Shown here: piece after piece, positions 35,060-46,458 of the stretch | Layout: each line of letters opens with the position of its first letter | Position numbering within the stretch: the stretch's first letter is position 1 | NCBI GenBank assembly: GCA_023052935.1 | Contig: CM041295.1 | Span: 164,285,366 to 164,349,365 of the forward strand | Source of the DNA: Piezodorus guildinii | Taxonomy: Eukaryota; Arthropoda; Insecta; Hemiptera; Pentatomidae | Direction of reading: 5' to 3' | DNA length: 64,000 nt | Program-made: the position numbers and the translations under genes | The notes under the pieces: model-generated | Databases searched by the model: none | Told to the model about the DNA's origin: nothing | Seen by the model: the letters and a program-made list of their open reading frames with translations, nothing else

Positions 35060-35400
35060 TACTTCATTCAAACTCCTGACAAAGTAGGTCCCTCCATCTT
35101 TGCCGGTCCATCACATCCTCCTCCATTTTATTTATCCAATTTACTCTCCATCATTACATTTTTCCATCCGACTGGTGTCTTCCTTCCTTCTACCACCAGC
35201 CACCAGCATTCCCGATCCATTATCTACTCATTCTTCGTAAGTGACCATTAGTCTAAGTCGTCGCTTTTCAATGACGTTTAGAATATTCTTTCTTATATCC
35301 ATTTTTCCATGTGACACTGTTCCTAAATCTTTCAATCCTTGACATCCTTGCTGCTGTCCTCCAAAAATCATTTCTATAGCAAGAATGTTTTTCTCTTATA
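35060..35400 (-). pseudogene. RTE-like retrotransposon C-terminal fragment, copy 2
   Basis: Minus strand encodes FWRTAARMSRIERFRNSVTW, a frameshift, then MDIRKNILNVIEKRRLRL. The second part aligns with the 34.55-34.80 kb fragment. The first resembles the FWRRA..ISR.DR.RN segment of the same protein family. A GTAAGTGACCATTAG-type stretch follows where RRLRxxGHL is decayed. Confidence 0.65.
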
Positions 35401-35429
35401 ATAATAATAATAATACTAAAAGGAATTAG

Positions 35430-36500
35430 TCCGGGTGGCGGTCGGTGAATGAAACAATTGAGTAGTTTCTACAGTTTATTTTTTTGCCAACGTTACGACC
35501 CTCATTGTGGGTCATCATCAGGGCTAAAAAAATACAAAAAGAATACATTTAAAATAAGATTAAATATACTATTTTAAAAACTATTGCGTTAGAGAATGTC
35601 ACTATTATAACATAAAGGGAACTAGATTTGTAAAGAAGTCAATTAATTAAATTACAATGAGAAAGGTATAATAATGAGAGAGCTATACAGGGCAGATAAT
35701 GGCAAAAGATAATTTACAAATATATAAGAAAAAATACATGAAATAAAAAACATTGAAAAATGGAGTACAGTGGAAATATGTACCGTGTTGTAGGCGAATG
35801 GAAACTAGGTACAATTTTGTAGTATGGAATATAGGCAGGTAGATAGGAAAGTACGTACAAAAGGTTGGGTAAAATGGAAAATACGTACGTCATTTTTTGA
35901 CGAGATCTGACAACAAAGAGTAAAATTGTAATACTAACATAAACAGAAGTAATCAGATTAAACCTATAATAGTAATAACATCATAATGGTACTAGAAGAT
36001 GTTTTAACAAGATTATTAAAGTAAAAACCTATTTAATACGTGTACAATAGTAAGAATAATAATGTACAAAGTAATTTAGTAAAACTGACTACATCCCAAC
36101 CAACGTTTTAATAATTATGGTAAATATATTAAGACAGTAAACATAATAAGGTGAAAATATTATGAGAAAAAATTAAGTAACAATCATTGACAGATCATAC
36201 AAAAGAATAAAATAATTACAAGTAGGGATAAATTGAACTGTAAAACCATTAAGAATTTTTTAAGTACATAAACATATAAAATAGATACATATATAAAATA
36301 AATGTATACATAAATAAATAAAAAATTAAACCAATAAATAAACCGAAATGTGTACAGCAGGATGGAAATGGGAAGCCGCGTTACTTAATAGAGTTTAATA
36401 TATGGCTATAGATGGAGGAGATGCATTGTTTATCAGTTTTATGATTGACAGGATTAGATTGGAGGTGGATGTGGACGGATTCAGCGATGAGTCCCGGACT
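35430..36500 (-). mobile_element. Penelope-like element 3' end (minus strand)
   Basis: Minus strand 36500 to 36395 encodes SPGLIAESVHIHLQSNPVNH then KTDKQCISSIYSHILNSI and a stop, matching the PLE C-terminus at 0.5 kb. An 860-bp AT-rich tail leads to a hammerhead-like motif (35486-35524) and ACCGCCACCCGGAC near 35440. The layout equals 475-1735 in inverse orientation. The RT and most of the nuclease are missing. Confidence 0.65.
35486..35524 (-). ncRNA. hammerhead-like motif of a PLE end
   Basis: Minus strand: GCC, CTGATGA, T, GACCC, loop, GGGTC, GTAACGTT, GGC. Stem I (GCC/GGC, plus an outer T-run/A-run) and stem II (GACCC/GGGTC) are intact. The GAAAC box is changed to GTAAC, which should weaken or abolish cleavage. 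Confidence 0.6.
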
Positions 36501-36759
36501 AATTCCTTTTAGTAATTCTCAACGGTCAACTAATTATATCCACTATAATAATAATAGTCTTAATTCTACCTGTGCGGCGGTCTTTATTAACCCGCAGGGG
36601 GTGTCTGATGGGTACAGTTGCCTGGATTTTACGGTCCTCCGGGTTCCTCAGTACAGTACACCACCCAAAGTACACACAGAACAGCCCAAAAACACATCCA
36701 CACTTACATGAAGCACACTCACAGTACACACCCTAGGGTACTGTTTTATACCTTCCCTA

Positions 36760-39333
36760 GGGAGACCTGGCAGCAGGTATAAAATCCATTTACCCAAATA
36801 ACAATTGTGCGAACTAGAAGCCAAATAGCCTCAGACGAATCCAGAGTGAAGGCTGCTCTGGAGGGAATGGATTCACTGCCCTCGTCATCGGCAGGCACTG
36901 CGAGCGGTGCCCCGATGCCGTATGGAACCGTAAGGTCGGCAGTCACAGGTCTCTCCAACTTTAACTCTGAATCGAGCTTGGAAGCTCCCATTGAGCATCC
37001 CGCGCGAAGAAGAGGAACAAATCACCAAAGGAATTTGTAACCTCGGATGAAGTTGACCCGCAATATGAACCTTGCAGTAATCCGAGCATATTTCTTGGCT
37101 ACAAAGCGGAGACGGAAAAAATAGGATATCGCAGTCGAATAACTGAATACTGGAGTGCACAGTTCCCAGAGATTGAAGCCACGTCTCAACAGCTTGCTGA
37201 CCAAGTTAAACAAATCATGAAACGAAAGTTTCTGTCAGAAGCGGAAATAAATTAAATCAGAGTGAAAATTGTAACAACTCTCAATACTTGTACCAATCAT
37301 GGATCTATTAGTACTTTGACTGATGAATTGTCAGGAGTCCACTGTGGCAGCATTTATACAGGAGCAACCAGACACGCAGAGTGAGCAAGATGACAAATTA
37401 AAGCTAGAATTGAAGGAAATTATGATGGGAGAACATATTAAATATGAAGGTATTTCTCTTCAAAACAGACCGCCATTGCTTCGAGTACCTTATGGAAAAA
37501 CTACTTTAAAAATTGTCAAAATCGTTAACCAAGTTTTGTCAGATAATATGACGAATACAATGATGGTTTCAGAAATCTGTAATTGGATATATGTCGCTGC
37601 CAGAACATTATCCTTAAAACTAGGTTTAGTTAGAGAACCAACAGATAAAGAGAACCGCTCTAAACAGGGTAAGGATAAGAACCCTCCATGGAAGAGAAGA
37701 CTCTTAAATAAGATTGAATCTCTTCGTCGTAGAATTGGAATTCTTACTAATTTTTTAAGGAACCCAGTCCACGCTTCAATCAAACTAAAGACGAAGATAG
37801 ATGAAATAATTGTCTCACACACTGGAGTGGTACGAGCGTCGGAAATGGACCTAGCTTTAACTACACTTATGGAAAATATGAAACAAAGACTGGCAGTATA
37901 TGCGAATAGAATAAGGAGATACACTGAAGCATCTGAAAGGAGGAAGCAAAACAAATGTTTTGGTAATACAGAAAAGCTTTTCTATCGGTGGTTATCATCT
38001 AGAAAATTAGAAAAAAACTAATTACTGGAAAACTATTTGGGGTATTGCAAAGTCATATAAGAAGGACGCATATTGGTTAAAACGGTTAAGAGAGAGTGTG
38101 GCTGATGTACCAATGATGCAAGCGGTCACAATTCATGAAAATTATGTTGTCTTGGCTCTAAAGAAGATGCAAAATTGGAAGGCAACTGGCCCAGACAAGC
38201 TGCATAATTATTGGCCGAAAAACTTGACATGTGTCCTTCCACTACTACCGCTACTTGCTTTCAGTGTTTTTTTCGAAAACAAATTCGAAATTCCTGAAGA
38301 GTTTTGTACCGGTCGTACATACTTAATACCAAAAGGGGAAAAACAGAAATTAGAACCAAAAGATTTCAGATCAATTGTATGGTAAGTTCCTAATTGGAAC
38401 TTATTAACTGCTAACATCAGTTATTAATAACAAGCTAAAATCTCATTTAAATTATCACAATTGAATGACTGATGAACAGTTAGGAACGAGAGAGAACGCG
38501 AAGAGATGCAAGGAATTGCTTGTCATTGATAGCTTCATAGCTTCACAGGTAAAGAACAAGAAGCGTAATATTGCCATAGCCTGGATAGACTACCAGGAGG
38601 CATATCATTCAGTGCCTCGCAATTGGCTCTTGGAAAGTCTACATATTTATAAAATAGACAAAGTCATAATTGAACTACTAGAACGCCTTATGAACTTGTG
38701 GAAAGTGTCTCTGATAATGCCTGGTAATACGGCACAGCTCTGCAACGAAAAAATACCTATTACTAGAGGTATATTTCAGGATTATTCTCTAAGTCCTCTT
38801 TGGTCCTGTTTAGCTATCAACCCTTTAAGTGAAATGTTGAACTCATCAGGCAAGAGTTATCATCTCGGACAGAAAACAGTTGTTTCCCATTCCCTTTACA
38901 TGGATAATATCAAATTGTACGCCAAGAATGAGAATGATCTGCAAAGCCTTCTTGAAGTGGTAAGGACCTTCAGTGGGGATATTCAGATGAAGATTGGACT
39001 AGATAAATGTGCAGTACTTCATATTCATAAAGGAATGATGAAGGAATCTTGTAATATGGAATTAACTAACAATGCTGTAATCAACAGTTTGAATGAAAAT
39101 GACTCATACAAATATCTAGGAATACAACAACTTTTGGAATTAAAGAAAGATATAAAAAAGGTATTTGAAGCAAAATTCAAAAAACGAGTGCAGGTTGTCC
39201 TCGGAACATTTCTTTCAGGGAAAAATGTCATAAAATATTTGAATACATGGGCAATTCGAGCATTAATGTATTCATTTGGAATTTTAAAATGGACGAATAC
39301 TGATCTGGAAGCTTTAGATTCCTATCTAAGAGT
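36760..39333 (+). pseudogene. R4-clade non-LTR retrotransposon, 3' end lost
   Basis: N-terminal segments include MNLAVIRAYFLATK, then GYRSRITEYWSAQFPEIEA and QQLADQVKQIMKRKFLSEAE (about 37040-37250), typical of R4/Dong ORFs. A long ORF (37323-38021) and the RT follow: LKKMQNWKATGPDKLHNYW, RTYLIPKGEKQKLEPKDF, RNIAIAWIDYQEAYHSVP, GIFQDYSLSPLWSCLAINPL, SHSLYMDNIKLYAK, YKYLGIQ, RALMYSFGILKWTNTDLEAL. The YMDD box reads YMDN and FQGDSLSP reads FQDYSLSP, so the enzyme is dead. Several stops and frameshifts are present. The C-terminal restriction-like endonuclease is missing; coding ends at an RTE insertion at 39334. Confidence 0.8.
39322..39333. repeat. 12-bp target-site duplication (left) of the RTE insertion
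   Basis: CTATCTAAGAGT, repeated exactly at 41567-41578. Confidence 0.85.
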
Positions 39334-41566
39334 ATTATTTTACAGCGCTACAACCCGGTCACGGGTCTTGGCCTCCTCCGACCGCCTCCTCCAATCATCA
39401 CGGTCTTGAGCCGATGCCATCCAGCTCCTAACTCCCAGCAACATGCGAGCGTCCGCCGCCACACCATCCGACCATCTCAACCTTGGTCTTCCTCTTCTTC
39501 TTATCCCATGGATCGGCTGAGTGAGCAATAGTTTGGGCATTTCTCCATTTTCCATCCTGGCAATATGCCCTGCATATCTTAGGCGTCTTAACTTCATAGC
39601 CCGGACCACATCACCTTCTCCAAAAGCATTGTAGAGGTTCTGATTTGTGCGCCGCTTCCACTCCTCTCCATCTTTCACTCCTCCAAAAATACGGCGGAGA
39701 ACTTTTCTTTCAAAAATCAGGAGTTCCTTCTCGGTCTCCTTTGAAGTCACCCAACACTCTGATCCATAGAGCAGTACGGGACGCACCAATGTCTTATAGA
39801 GGTGGAGCTTGGTCTGTCTAGAATGTATCCGCTTGGTTAGCTGCTTGCCTAACCCAAAGTAGCATTTGTTGGCTGCAGTTATTCTTCTCCTTATCTCAAT
39901 ATCGGGTTTATTATCTTGGGTGACCATTGATCCCAGGTATGTGAACTCTGAGACCTTCTCAAACTTATGAACCCCGATAGTGACTGCTCTCGCCTAGCAT
40001 TGGGATTTCTTCTGCTACGATATATTTTGTTTTGGACTCATTAACGTTCAGTCCAAGTCTGCTGGCAGGACCCATCAAAGCCAGAAAGGCATCAGTCACG
40101 GACTGTAGAGAGCGTCCCACAATGTCGATGTCGTCTGCGTAAGCGAACAGCTGGACAAGTCTGGTAAATATATTCCCTTCTCTTTCGCGTAAACCAGCAT
40201 CTCTTACGGCCTTCTCAAGTGCTAGATTAAACAGCAAACAGGCTAGTGCATCCCCTTGTCGGAGTCCTTTATCTGCACGAAATTCCTTGGACCTGTCACC
40301 ATTTACTCTTACCATACATCTCACCTCCTTCATGGTAAGCTTTATCAAGCGTATAAGTTTCTCAGGTATATTAAATTCTCTGAGGGCAATGTACAGCTCT
40401 TCTCGTATTATGCTGTCATACGCTGCTTTGAAATCTCTGAAAAGATGGTGAGTTTTGGTTTTATACTCATGGCCTCTTTCAAGAATTGTTCGCACACAGA
40501 ACATCTGGTCTGAGGTGGATCTTCCTTTCCTGAATCCACTCTGGTAGGGACCAAGTTCGCGCTCAGCAAATGGTAAGAGACGTCTAAAAATAATATTAGA
40601 TAGTATTTTATAGGCGCAGGATAGTAGTGAGATGCCTCGATAATTGCTGCAAAGTAATCTATCACCCTTTTTATGTATAGGGCAGATAACTGATCTGTTC
40701 CAATCGGAGGGCATCACCTCATCTGTCCATATCACAAGGAGAAGATCTTGTAATGCTTTGTTGAGCTCATTTCCACCGTATTTCAAGAGTTCAGCAGGGA
40801 GTGCGTCAATACCAGGGGTTTTGTTATTTTTCAGTTTGCTGATGGCATCTATAACCTCTTCTTCATCAGGAGGTTCAATGTCTAACCCTTGTTCTCCCAC
40901 TTGTATTCTGTTGATTTCATCTGTCTCTTGTTTGTCTAGTTCATCATGAGAGTCTCCTTCTCTTGGATTGAGAAGGTCATTGAAATAATCCCTCCATTCG
41001 TCAAGAACTTCAGACTTGTTGGTCAACAATTTTCCATGTTTATCCTTACAAGACATCACTTTACTAAGGTATTGCTTTCTTCCCTTATTGACCAATCTGA
41101 AGAAATCCCTACTTTCTTTGCTGCAGTGGAGCATTTCAATTGTTTTCAATTCCTCGCTCTCTTTCTGTCGTTTCTTCTTCCGGTGTAAATGCTTCTCTTA
41201 TTTTCTTCTCTGTCGATATTCATCAACAGACCTCCTTGTGGTTGCCCTAATCATTCCTTGGTACGCACTGTTTTTCCGGTTTGTGGCTATACTGCATTCT
41301 TCATCGAACCAGGGTTACCTAGTACTTCATCAGCTGTTTCCATTATCGCTCCGTAACAGTAAGACCAGAACTTTTCAATGTCCAGCTCAGCATCGCTGCT
41401 TCTCTGGCGCACTTTAATGTCAAGTGCTTCAGTGTATTTATGCTGATTTGCGGGTCTTTCAGTTTTTTTAGATTAAAACGTCGGGTCTTCTCGGCAGCTT
41501 TTAATTTCCTCACTGAGCAGATCTTCGCCGTCACATGTGCTATGCTCAAGTAGTGGTCCGAATCGA
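39334..41566 (-). pseudogene. 5'-truncated RTE-type retrotransposon with near-intact reverse transcriptase
   Basis: The 5' end is cut inside the APE endonuclease, keeping its last motif (DSDHYLSIAHV, about 41540) and RRFNLKKLKDPQI. After a break the RT ORF (39965-41149, 394 codons) is intact: ISKLKNNKTPGIDALPAELL, VICPIHKKGDRLLCSNYRGI, YQSGFRKGRSTSDQMF, GLRQGDALACLLFNLAL, FAYADDIDIVGRS. A frameshift near 39.97-40.01 kb leads to the C-terminal ORF (39340-39927) with LYKTLVRPVLLYGSECW, RRLRYAGHIARM and RRRGRPRLRW. The 3' UTR is almost nil, common for RTE. Flanking 12-bp direct repeats mark retrotransposition into the R4 copy. It is the least decayed RTE element here. Confidence 0.88.
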
Positions 41567-41578
41567 CTATCTAAGAGT
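41567..41578. repeat. 12-bp target-site duplication (right) of the RTE insertion
   Basis: CTATCTAAGAGT, identical to 39322-39333. Confidence 0.85.
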
Positions 41579-42120
41579 GCAGATGGTAAATTGAAGAAAG
41601 CGCCAGATCTGTTTTTACTTTTGCAACACTGGAGCTGGTTATTATTTTAGTCTTTGCCAAGTTCAAGGACAGTCCATCTTGTGAACGTCTATACCTAAGT
41701 TGTTGCAGCATTTTCACTATTTCTTTCTTCTTTTCTGGAAATCAGTAGCACATCATCAGCGTATTTGATTAAATTTATTTTAACTCCATTTATATTTATT
41801 CCATATTTTATCCATTCGATCTCCTTTAGAATAAGTTCCAGTACTATACTGAACAGCTGTGGTGATAGTGAATCTCCTTGCCTGACTCCCCTCTTGATTG
41901 GAAACTCCTTGCTTTTTTTGTCGCTAGATATAAATGCTTTGTCATCAGTATACAATTGCTTTATCATAGAAATATATTTTCCCTCGATACCTATTGACTT
42001 GAGAGCTGTTATAATGCTGCTATGATATATACTGTCAAATGCTTTGGAAAAGTCCACAAATATGAGGTATAAATTTAAATTATATTCTTTACTTTTTTCT
42101 ATGTGTTTTTTGACAGTGTA

Positions 42121-42131
42121 TAAATGATCTA
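42121..42131. repeat. 11-bp target-site duplication (left)
   Basis: TAAATGATCTA, repeated exactly at 42313-42323. It encodes part of the GMSTIDHL segment of the interrupted RT. Confidence 0.85.
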
Positions 42132-42312
42132 AATGGGGATTCACTCACAATCTCCCCCGGGTATGTGGGACCCGTCAGCTAATTGATAGCCACCCACAAA
42201 AATAGGCGTAGGGAGTGATGACCCTACCCTATAAAATGTCATCAAGTATCGCGGTGTGGAATATAAACCTTACCGCGCGGCCAAGGGCCTCCAAGGCCTG
42301 TCGCGCCAACCG
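42132..42312 (-). mobile_element. 181-bp SINE-like insertion in the RTE-like element
   Basis: GC-richer sequence unlike its host, bounded by exact 11-bp direct repeats. On the minus strand it starts CGGTTGGCGCGACAGGCC and ends GTGAGTGAATCCCCATT. No clear tRNA boxes are seen (GGTTTATATTCC is at best a decayed B box). It has no poly(A). Size, lack of coding and target duplication suggest a short non-autonomous retroelement, but the family is unknown. Confidence 0.75.
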
Positions 42313-42323
42313 TAAATGATCTA
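42313..42323. repeat. 11-bp target-site duplication (right)
   Basis: TAAATGATCTA, identical to 42121-42131. Confidence 0.85.
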
Positions 42324-44675
42324 TTGTAGACATCCCCTTCCTAAAGCCTGCTTGGTCCAAAGGTAAATTTTCATCAATTGTTTTTGTCAGTCTGATTTGA
42401 ATGATTTTTGTAAAAACTTTTCCTGTATTAGCGCCCAATCTCCCTTCTCGTGAAGCAAAACAATTTTTGATATTTTCCAGTCTGTTGGGATTTCTTCTTC
42501 TTCGAGAACTTTATTGAAAAAATTGCATAGTAGAGCTGTTAGGTCTTCTCCTCCAGCCTTCAGGATTTCATTTGTAATACCATCTTGGTTTGGGTTTTTT
42601 GAGCACTTTAGTGATTTAATTAAACTTTCCACTTCTGAATTCAGTGTTGCAGGAACAGAATTTTCAATCCTTATTGTTTTTTTTTGTTTTTTTAGTTCTT
42701 TTAAATACCTTTTCTTCTTCAGCATTATATAATTCTTGGTAGTATTTTGTTTCCAAGTCAATCATGCCTTTCCTCGATTGTTTTTATGACTCACTGGCCA
42801 GTGTTTACTTTGTTTAATTCGAATTTAAATTTTTTAAAGGATTTATTCATTTCTAAAATTTCGGTTATATTTTTTTCTTTATGTTTCTTAAGATACTTTT
42901 TTATATTTTACCTAAAGTCGTTATTTATGAGGGTAAGCAGAGGATTCGGTCTTCCTTTCTGTATTAATTTTTTCCTCTTTTCTAAAATTTGCAAGGTGTC
43001 TCTGGATAATTTTGCGTGGTATCCTTTCTTTCGTTCCTGCAGTTCTGATATTTTGGCACTTATTATGTTATTTTTAATAGTATTATATTGTATTTCAATA
43101 TTGTCATTTTCATTGTTATCTATTAGATTATGTAATTTTTTTATTTCCTCTTGAACAATTTCCTCATTTATTTTATTGGGCATGAAGGTATGGTTCTTCT
43201 GAGATACTATTCTTCTTTTTAAATATTTATAACGTAAAGTAGCTCTGATTAGGCGGTGGTCTGAGTCAAAATTGAACCTGGTGATCACTTCACAATTTTT
43301 GACATTCTTTATGTTGTCTACTTATATGTAATCTATTTCATATTTTTTTCCACCAGGAGCGCCCCAAGCCCACTTGTTTTTACTTTTCTTCTTGAAGTAG
43401 GTATTTGCAATTTGCATTCTATTGGCCATGGCAAAGCCTACAAGTGACATCTCCCAGGTTCCTCACTCCATACCAGGAACTTCCCATGATAGATTCTTCT
43501 CCACTAACACGTTTTCCAGCCCTTCCATTCCAGTCTGGATCAGAACTATTTTTTTACTTGTGCTCATATTTACTGTCAATCTTGCTACTCTTGAACTTAT
43601 TTCTTTGAAATCAGCTTTTTTATTTTTCCATTTTTTGTTAACTGTAAACCCTACTCCTCCTAGACCTTTATCTGAGCTTGTGTGGGCGAATATCGTACCA
43701 TCCTTACTTTCTATGATTTTTTAAAAATTTCCTTCTTATATTAGTAGGTTTGTCCTATCCATGTCATAGTCGATGATCGATAGTCCATGGTCGAGCCTTC
43801 TAAACATAGGGATAGTTTTTGGCTATACTTCATTTTCCATAATTTTTTTCTATTTTGACGGAAGGTCCTCCTTTCATTTCATTTTCTGTCTTCATATCTT
43901 CTTCATCATATATCAGAAATTTATCCAAGCTGATCGATCTTTGATGAGTTTTATCATCTTTCTTCCTTTTTTCTTTAGACTGTTCTGGTTTTTTGCTTAG
44001 ACTTTTTACAATTTCTTCTCTATCTTTATCTTCACTCCTTTCTCTTTTTGTATTTAAAGTTTCTTGAGACTTTAAATCTTCTAGTGAGAAAAGTTGATCA
44101 TTTATTAGAACTTTGTTGTACCTCAAGGTTGCCTTATTTCCTTTCTCCCAGTGCTATTTTCCCAGTGCTCTTTCATAAAAGGGAACAATTCTCTTCTGAT
44201 ATCTCTAACAGACTTTGGCATGTCGTTTTTGATTTTTATTGCTTTAAATTCATCGGATTTTCCTAATTTAAATTTATTTTTCATAATATCATTTTTCAGA
44301 AATAATGAATTTAATGTAACTATTATCGGGCCACTTTGGGGGTTAATTTTCCTTATTTCTGTTACGTCATAAGGTCTAATGTTTGATACGATATATCTTA
44401 ATATTTCCATTTTGTTTTATTGATTATGGATATATTTTCTCTATCCAAACCGAATATAATTTTATTTCTTTTTCGAGATATATTTTCCTCTTTTTCTCTG
44501 AAAGCTTGTATGTTGTTCACTGAACTGGGATTTTATTTCTTTGATTTCTTCCACATGGTTTTTTCTATTTTCATCAAGTTTCTTTCTAGTTCTGATATTT
44601 TTTCAATAAGTATATTAAATTTTTCTTCAATTGTTGCCATTGTGAATGGATATTAGAGTAGATATAATATATTAG

Positions 44676-44676
<1 letters not shown>

Positions 44677-44717
<41 letters not shown>
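44677..44717. repeat. (TA)n microsatellite
   Basis: About 40 bp of TA, just 5' of the RTE-like ORF start. Confidence 0.9.
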
Positions 44718-44721
<4 letters not shown>

Positions 44722-45050
44722 CAATTGGAAGAGACACGTAATATTTACGTAGTTGTGGACGGTACTTTATCTGAATGAAGTGAGGTGAGGCGAGGTGGGG
44801 GATGGGCGGAGCCAGAGATTGGTGGGGCAGTAGCACTTAATCCGGAGATTTTAAACATTAGGCTGACTAATTTACCTAGATATTGTGAAAATATATTTTC
44901 CGATTTCTGTCAAACTTGGTAACTGATTTCTCTAGTCACTAAACTACATGTAGTTCAAAAACTGTTTCAATCGAACCACTTTTACTGAAACTATACACGT
45001 TTATTTTTAAGACGATGTGACACACTCAAGACTCTGAGACGATTAGTCCA

Positions 45051-45300
45051 TTAGATTTTCTCTTGGGTCATGCTAATGGACCATGTCATTATACTCTCTA
45101 CCAATATCTTATAGACCAATTTTTGTTTTTGGCAGGATATTATTGCTCCTTTATATGGAAATGGGAATCCCCAATACTTTTTTGCCATTTGTGATCCTCT
45201 TTTCAATTTCCGTAACAGATCTGTCAATAATTTTGTCATCGATCTCAGGTAGCAAAATTGACCAATACTACTAGAATCAACTTGCCTAATGTAGGGTTGG
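45051..45300 (-). pseudogene. RTE-like C-terminal fragment
   Basis: Minus strand encodes VDSSSIGQFCYLRSMTK, then in a shifted frame TEIEKRITNGKKVLG and a KIGL.DIGREYNDMVH-like end. The pattern FxYLGSM...EI..RI..A...Y...V is the region after the RT in RTE-type proteins. It is heavily decayed. Confidence 0.45.
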
Positions 45301-45479
45301 TGCACTATTTTTAGTTGATCTGTCCTAATATTGACGTATTTATTTAGATTTGACCCAACAAATATCGCTCCAGAACCCTAAATCCTAATTCTTTGTTTGT
45401 AATCTTATAAAATGGGGGCTACAAAGATGTATTATCTCAAATACACTTGCGAGAGCGGATCATTTATACATGAGGCTTC

Positions 45480-45640
45480 AATTCATTCATTCAAGCATCC
45501 ACTCACAATAGAAAAATGTGTTTCTTTGCACCTGATGATGGCATTTTAGCCGAAACGTTGTGCATTGATTTTAATAAAAGAGTGGTGAAGTATAAATCAG
45601 CCTCCAATTTTATTCATAGAATTTGACCTTCACTTTAAAG
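45480..45640 (+). mobile_element. PLE end sequence with hammerhead-like motif
   Basis: Non-coding PLE end carrying the motif at 45528-45563, followed by TTTTAATAAAAGAGTGG. No PLE coding sequence was found beside it. Confidence 0.5.
45528..45563 (+). ncRNA. hammerhead-like motif with 4-bp stem I
   Basis: GCAC, CTGATGA, T, GGC, 6-nt loop, GCC, GAAACGTT, GTGC. Both core boxes, stem I (GCAC/GTGC) and stem II (GGC/GCC) are intact, and ACGT is self-complementary. It uses different stem bases from the motif at 1631, so base pairing is conserved while sequence varies. Confidence 0.7.
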
Positions 45641-46004
45641 AATCTACATCTTCTTAAAAAAAAAGATTTTTTAAGCTCTGATGATACGTAAATTGTTAAA
45701 ATTAACAGTTTTAAAGTATTATGTAATCTTTGAAATAATTTTAAGCTGATTGTGAAAAAATCATGAAACAAGCGAAAACAGTTAACCCCTCATGAGTAGC
45801 TGGTTCACTAGACCAAAAACATCGAGTTCTTAATTTGGAAACTAGGCATTTCCTCTGAACTCCGAAAACTCCTTTTTTCGTGAAAAAATCATTCATAATA
45901 TACCATTTTTCGGTGTTTTTGTCCGAAAAAGATGTTTCTCTTTCGATACAACTCCCTCTGCCCATATAGCTACTAGTCATATAACTAATCATCTTTACAC
46001 ATTC

Positions 46005-46190
46005 TTGATAATTCTACGAGGCCATTGATGAGAAGATGCCCTCGAGATTTTCTAACTTTCATATTCAAGAGCTATCAATTATTAGTTTTTTTTTTTTTCA
46101 TTTTTATGAAATTTATTCTACTTTAACTTCAAATTTATTTGTATTAATTTAATATAGTTGTAAATTTCAATAAATAAGAATAATGTAATA
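46005..46190 (+). mobile_element. Jockey 3' end fragment
   Basis: TACGAGGCC, ATGAGAAGATGCCCTCGAGA and later ATAGTTGTAAATTTCAATAA correspond to the last codons (PPR.LKRRWPRD) and 3' UTR of the Jockey copies at 8.85, 14.4 and 28.6 kb. No other part remains. Confidence 0.6.
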
Positions 46191-46458
46191 TATGAAAAAC
46201 CATCGTAACACGAGGTTGTGGTCGTACTCCTTCGAAACTACTTTACTGATTTTCATGTATATTTGGCAGGTATGAGAATCGGTCCTAAATTATATTATAA
46301 ACTGCTAGGTGATTCGGGTTTCCCTATAAAGAAAAAAACAATTGTTTTTTGAACGAAATTTTTTTTTTGGCATACTAAAATACCAATAACCTCAAATTTT
46401 CACCCTTCTCCCCCCCCCCCCTCGCATTTTTTAATCACGATTTTAGTATTTTTGTATG

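Larger units (their letters stand above)
41580..44660 (-). pseudogene. second RTE-like retrotransposon with an N-terminal nucleic-acid-binding-like domain
   Basis: Read leftwards from ATG at about 44640: a coiled-coil start (IEEKFNILIEKISELERNL), RNKIIFGL, then IRPYDVTEIRKINPQSGPII and NKFKLGK..FKAIKIKNDMP, an ORF1p-like fold seen at the N-terminus of some insect elements. The APE part includes GVGFTVNKKWKN, ISSRVARLTV, AWGAPGGKKYEIDYI and FDSDHRLIRATLR, with an internal deletion. The RT part has IKSLKCSKNPNQDGITNEIL, AGFRKGMSTIDHL, LIFVDFSKAFDSIYHSSII, RGVRQGDSLSPQLFS and an intact IKYADDVLLISR. The C-terminus is lost near 41580. Several frameshifts are present. A 181-bp element interrupts the RT at 42132-42312. 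Confidence 0.8.

Noticed and set aside
37490..37954. 154-codon minus-strand ORF
   Set aside because: Shadow of the R4 ORF on the other strand.
40644..43154. Several plus-strand ORFs of 80-135 codons
   Set aside because: Antisense shadows of the two minus-strand RTE-type elements, whose RT motifs identify the real strand.
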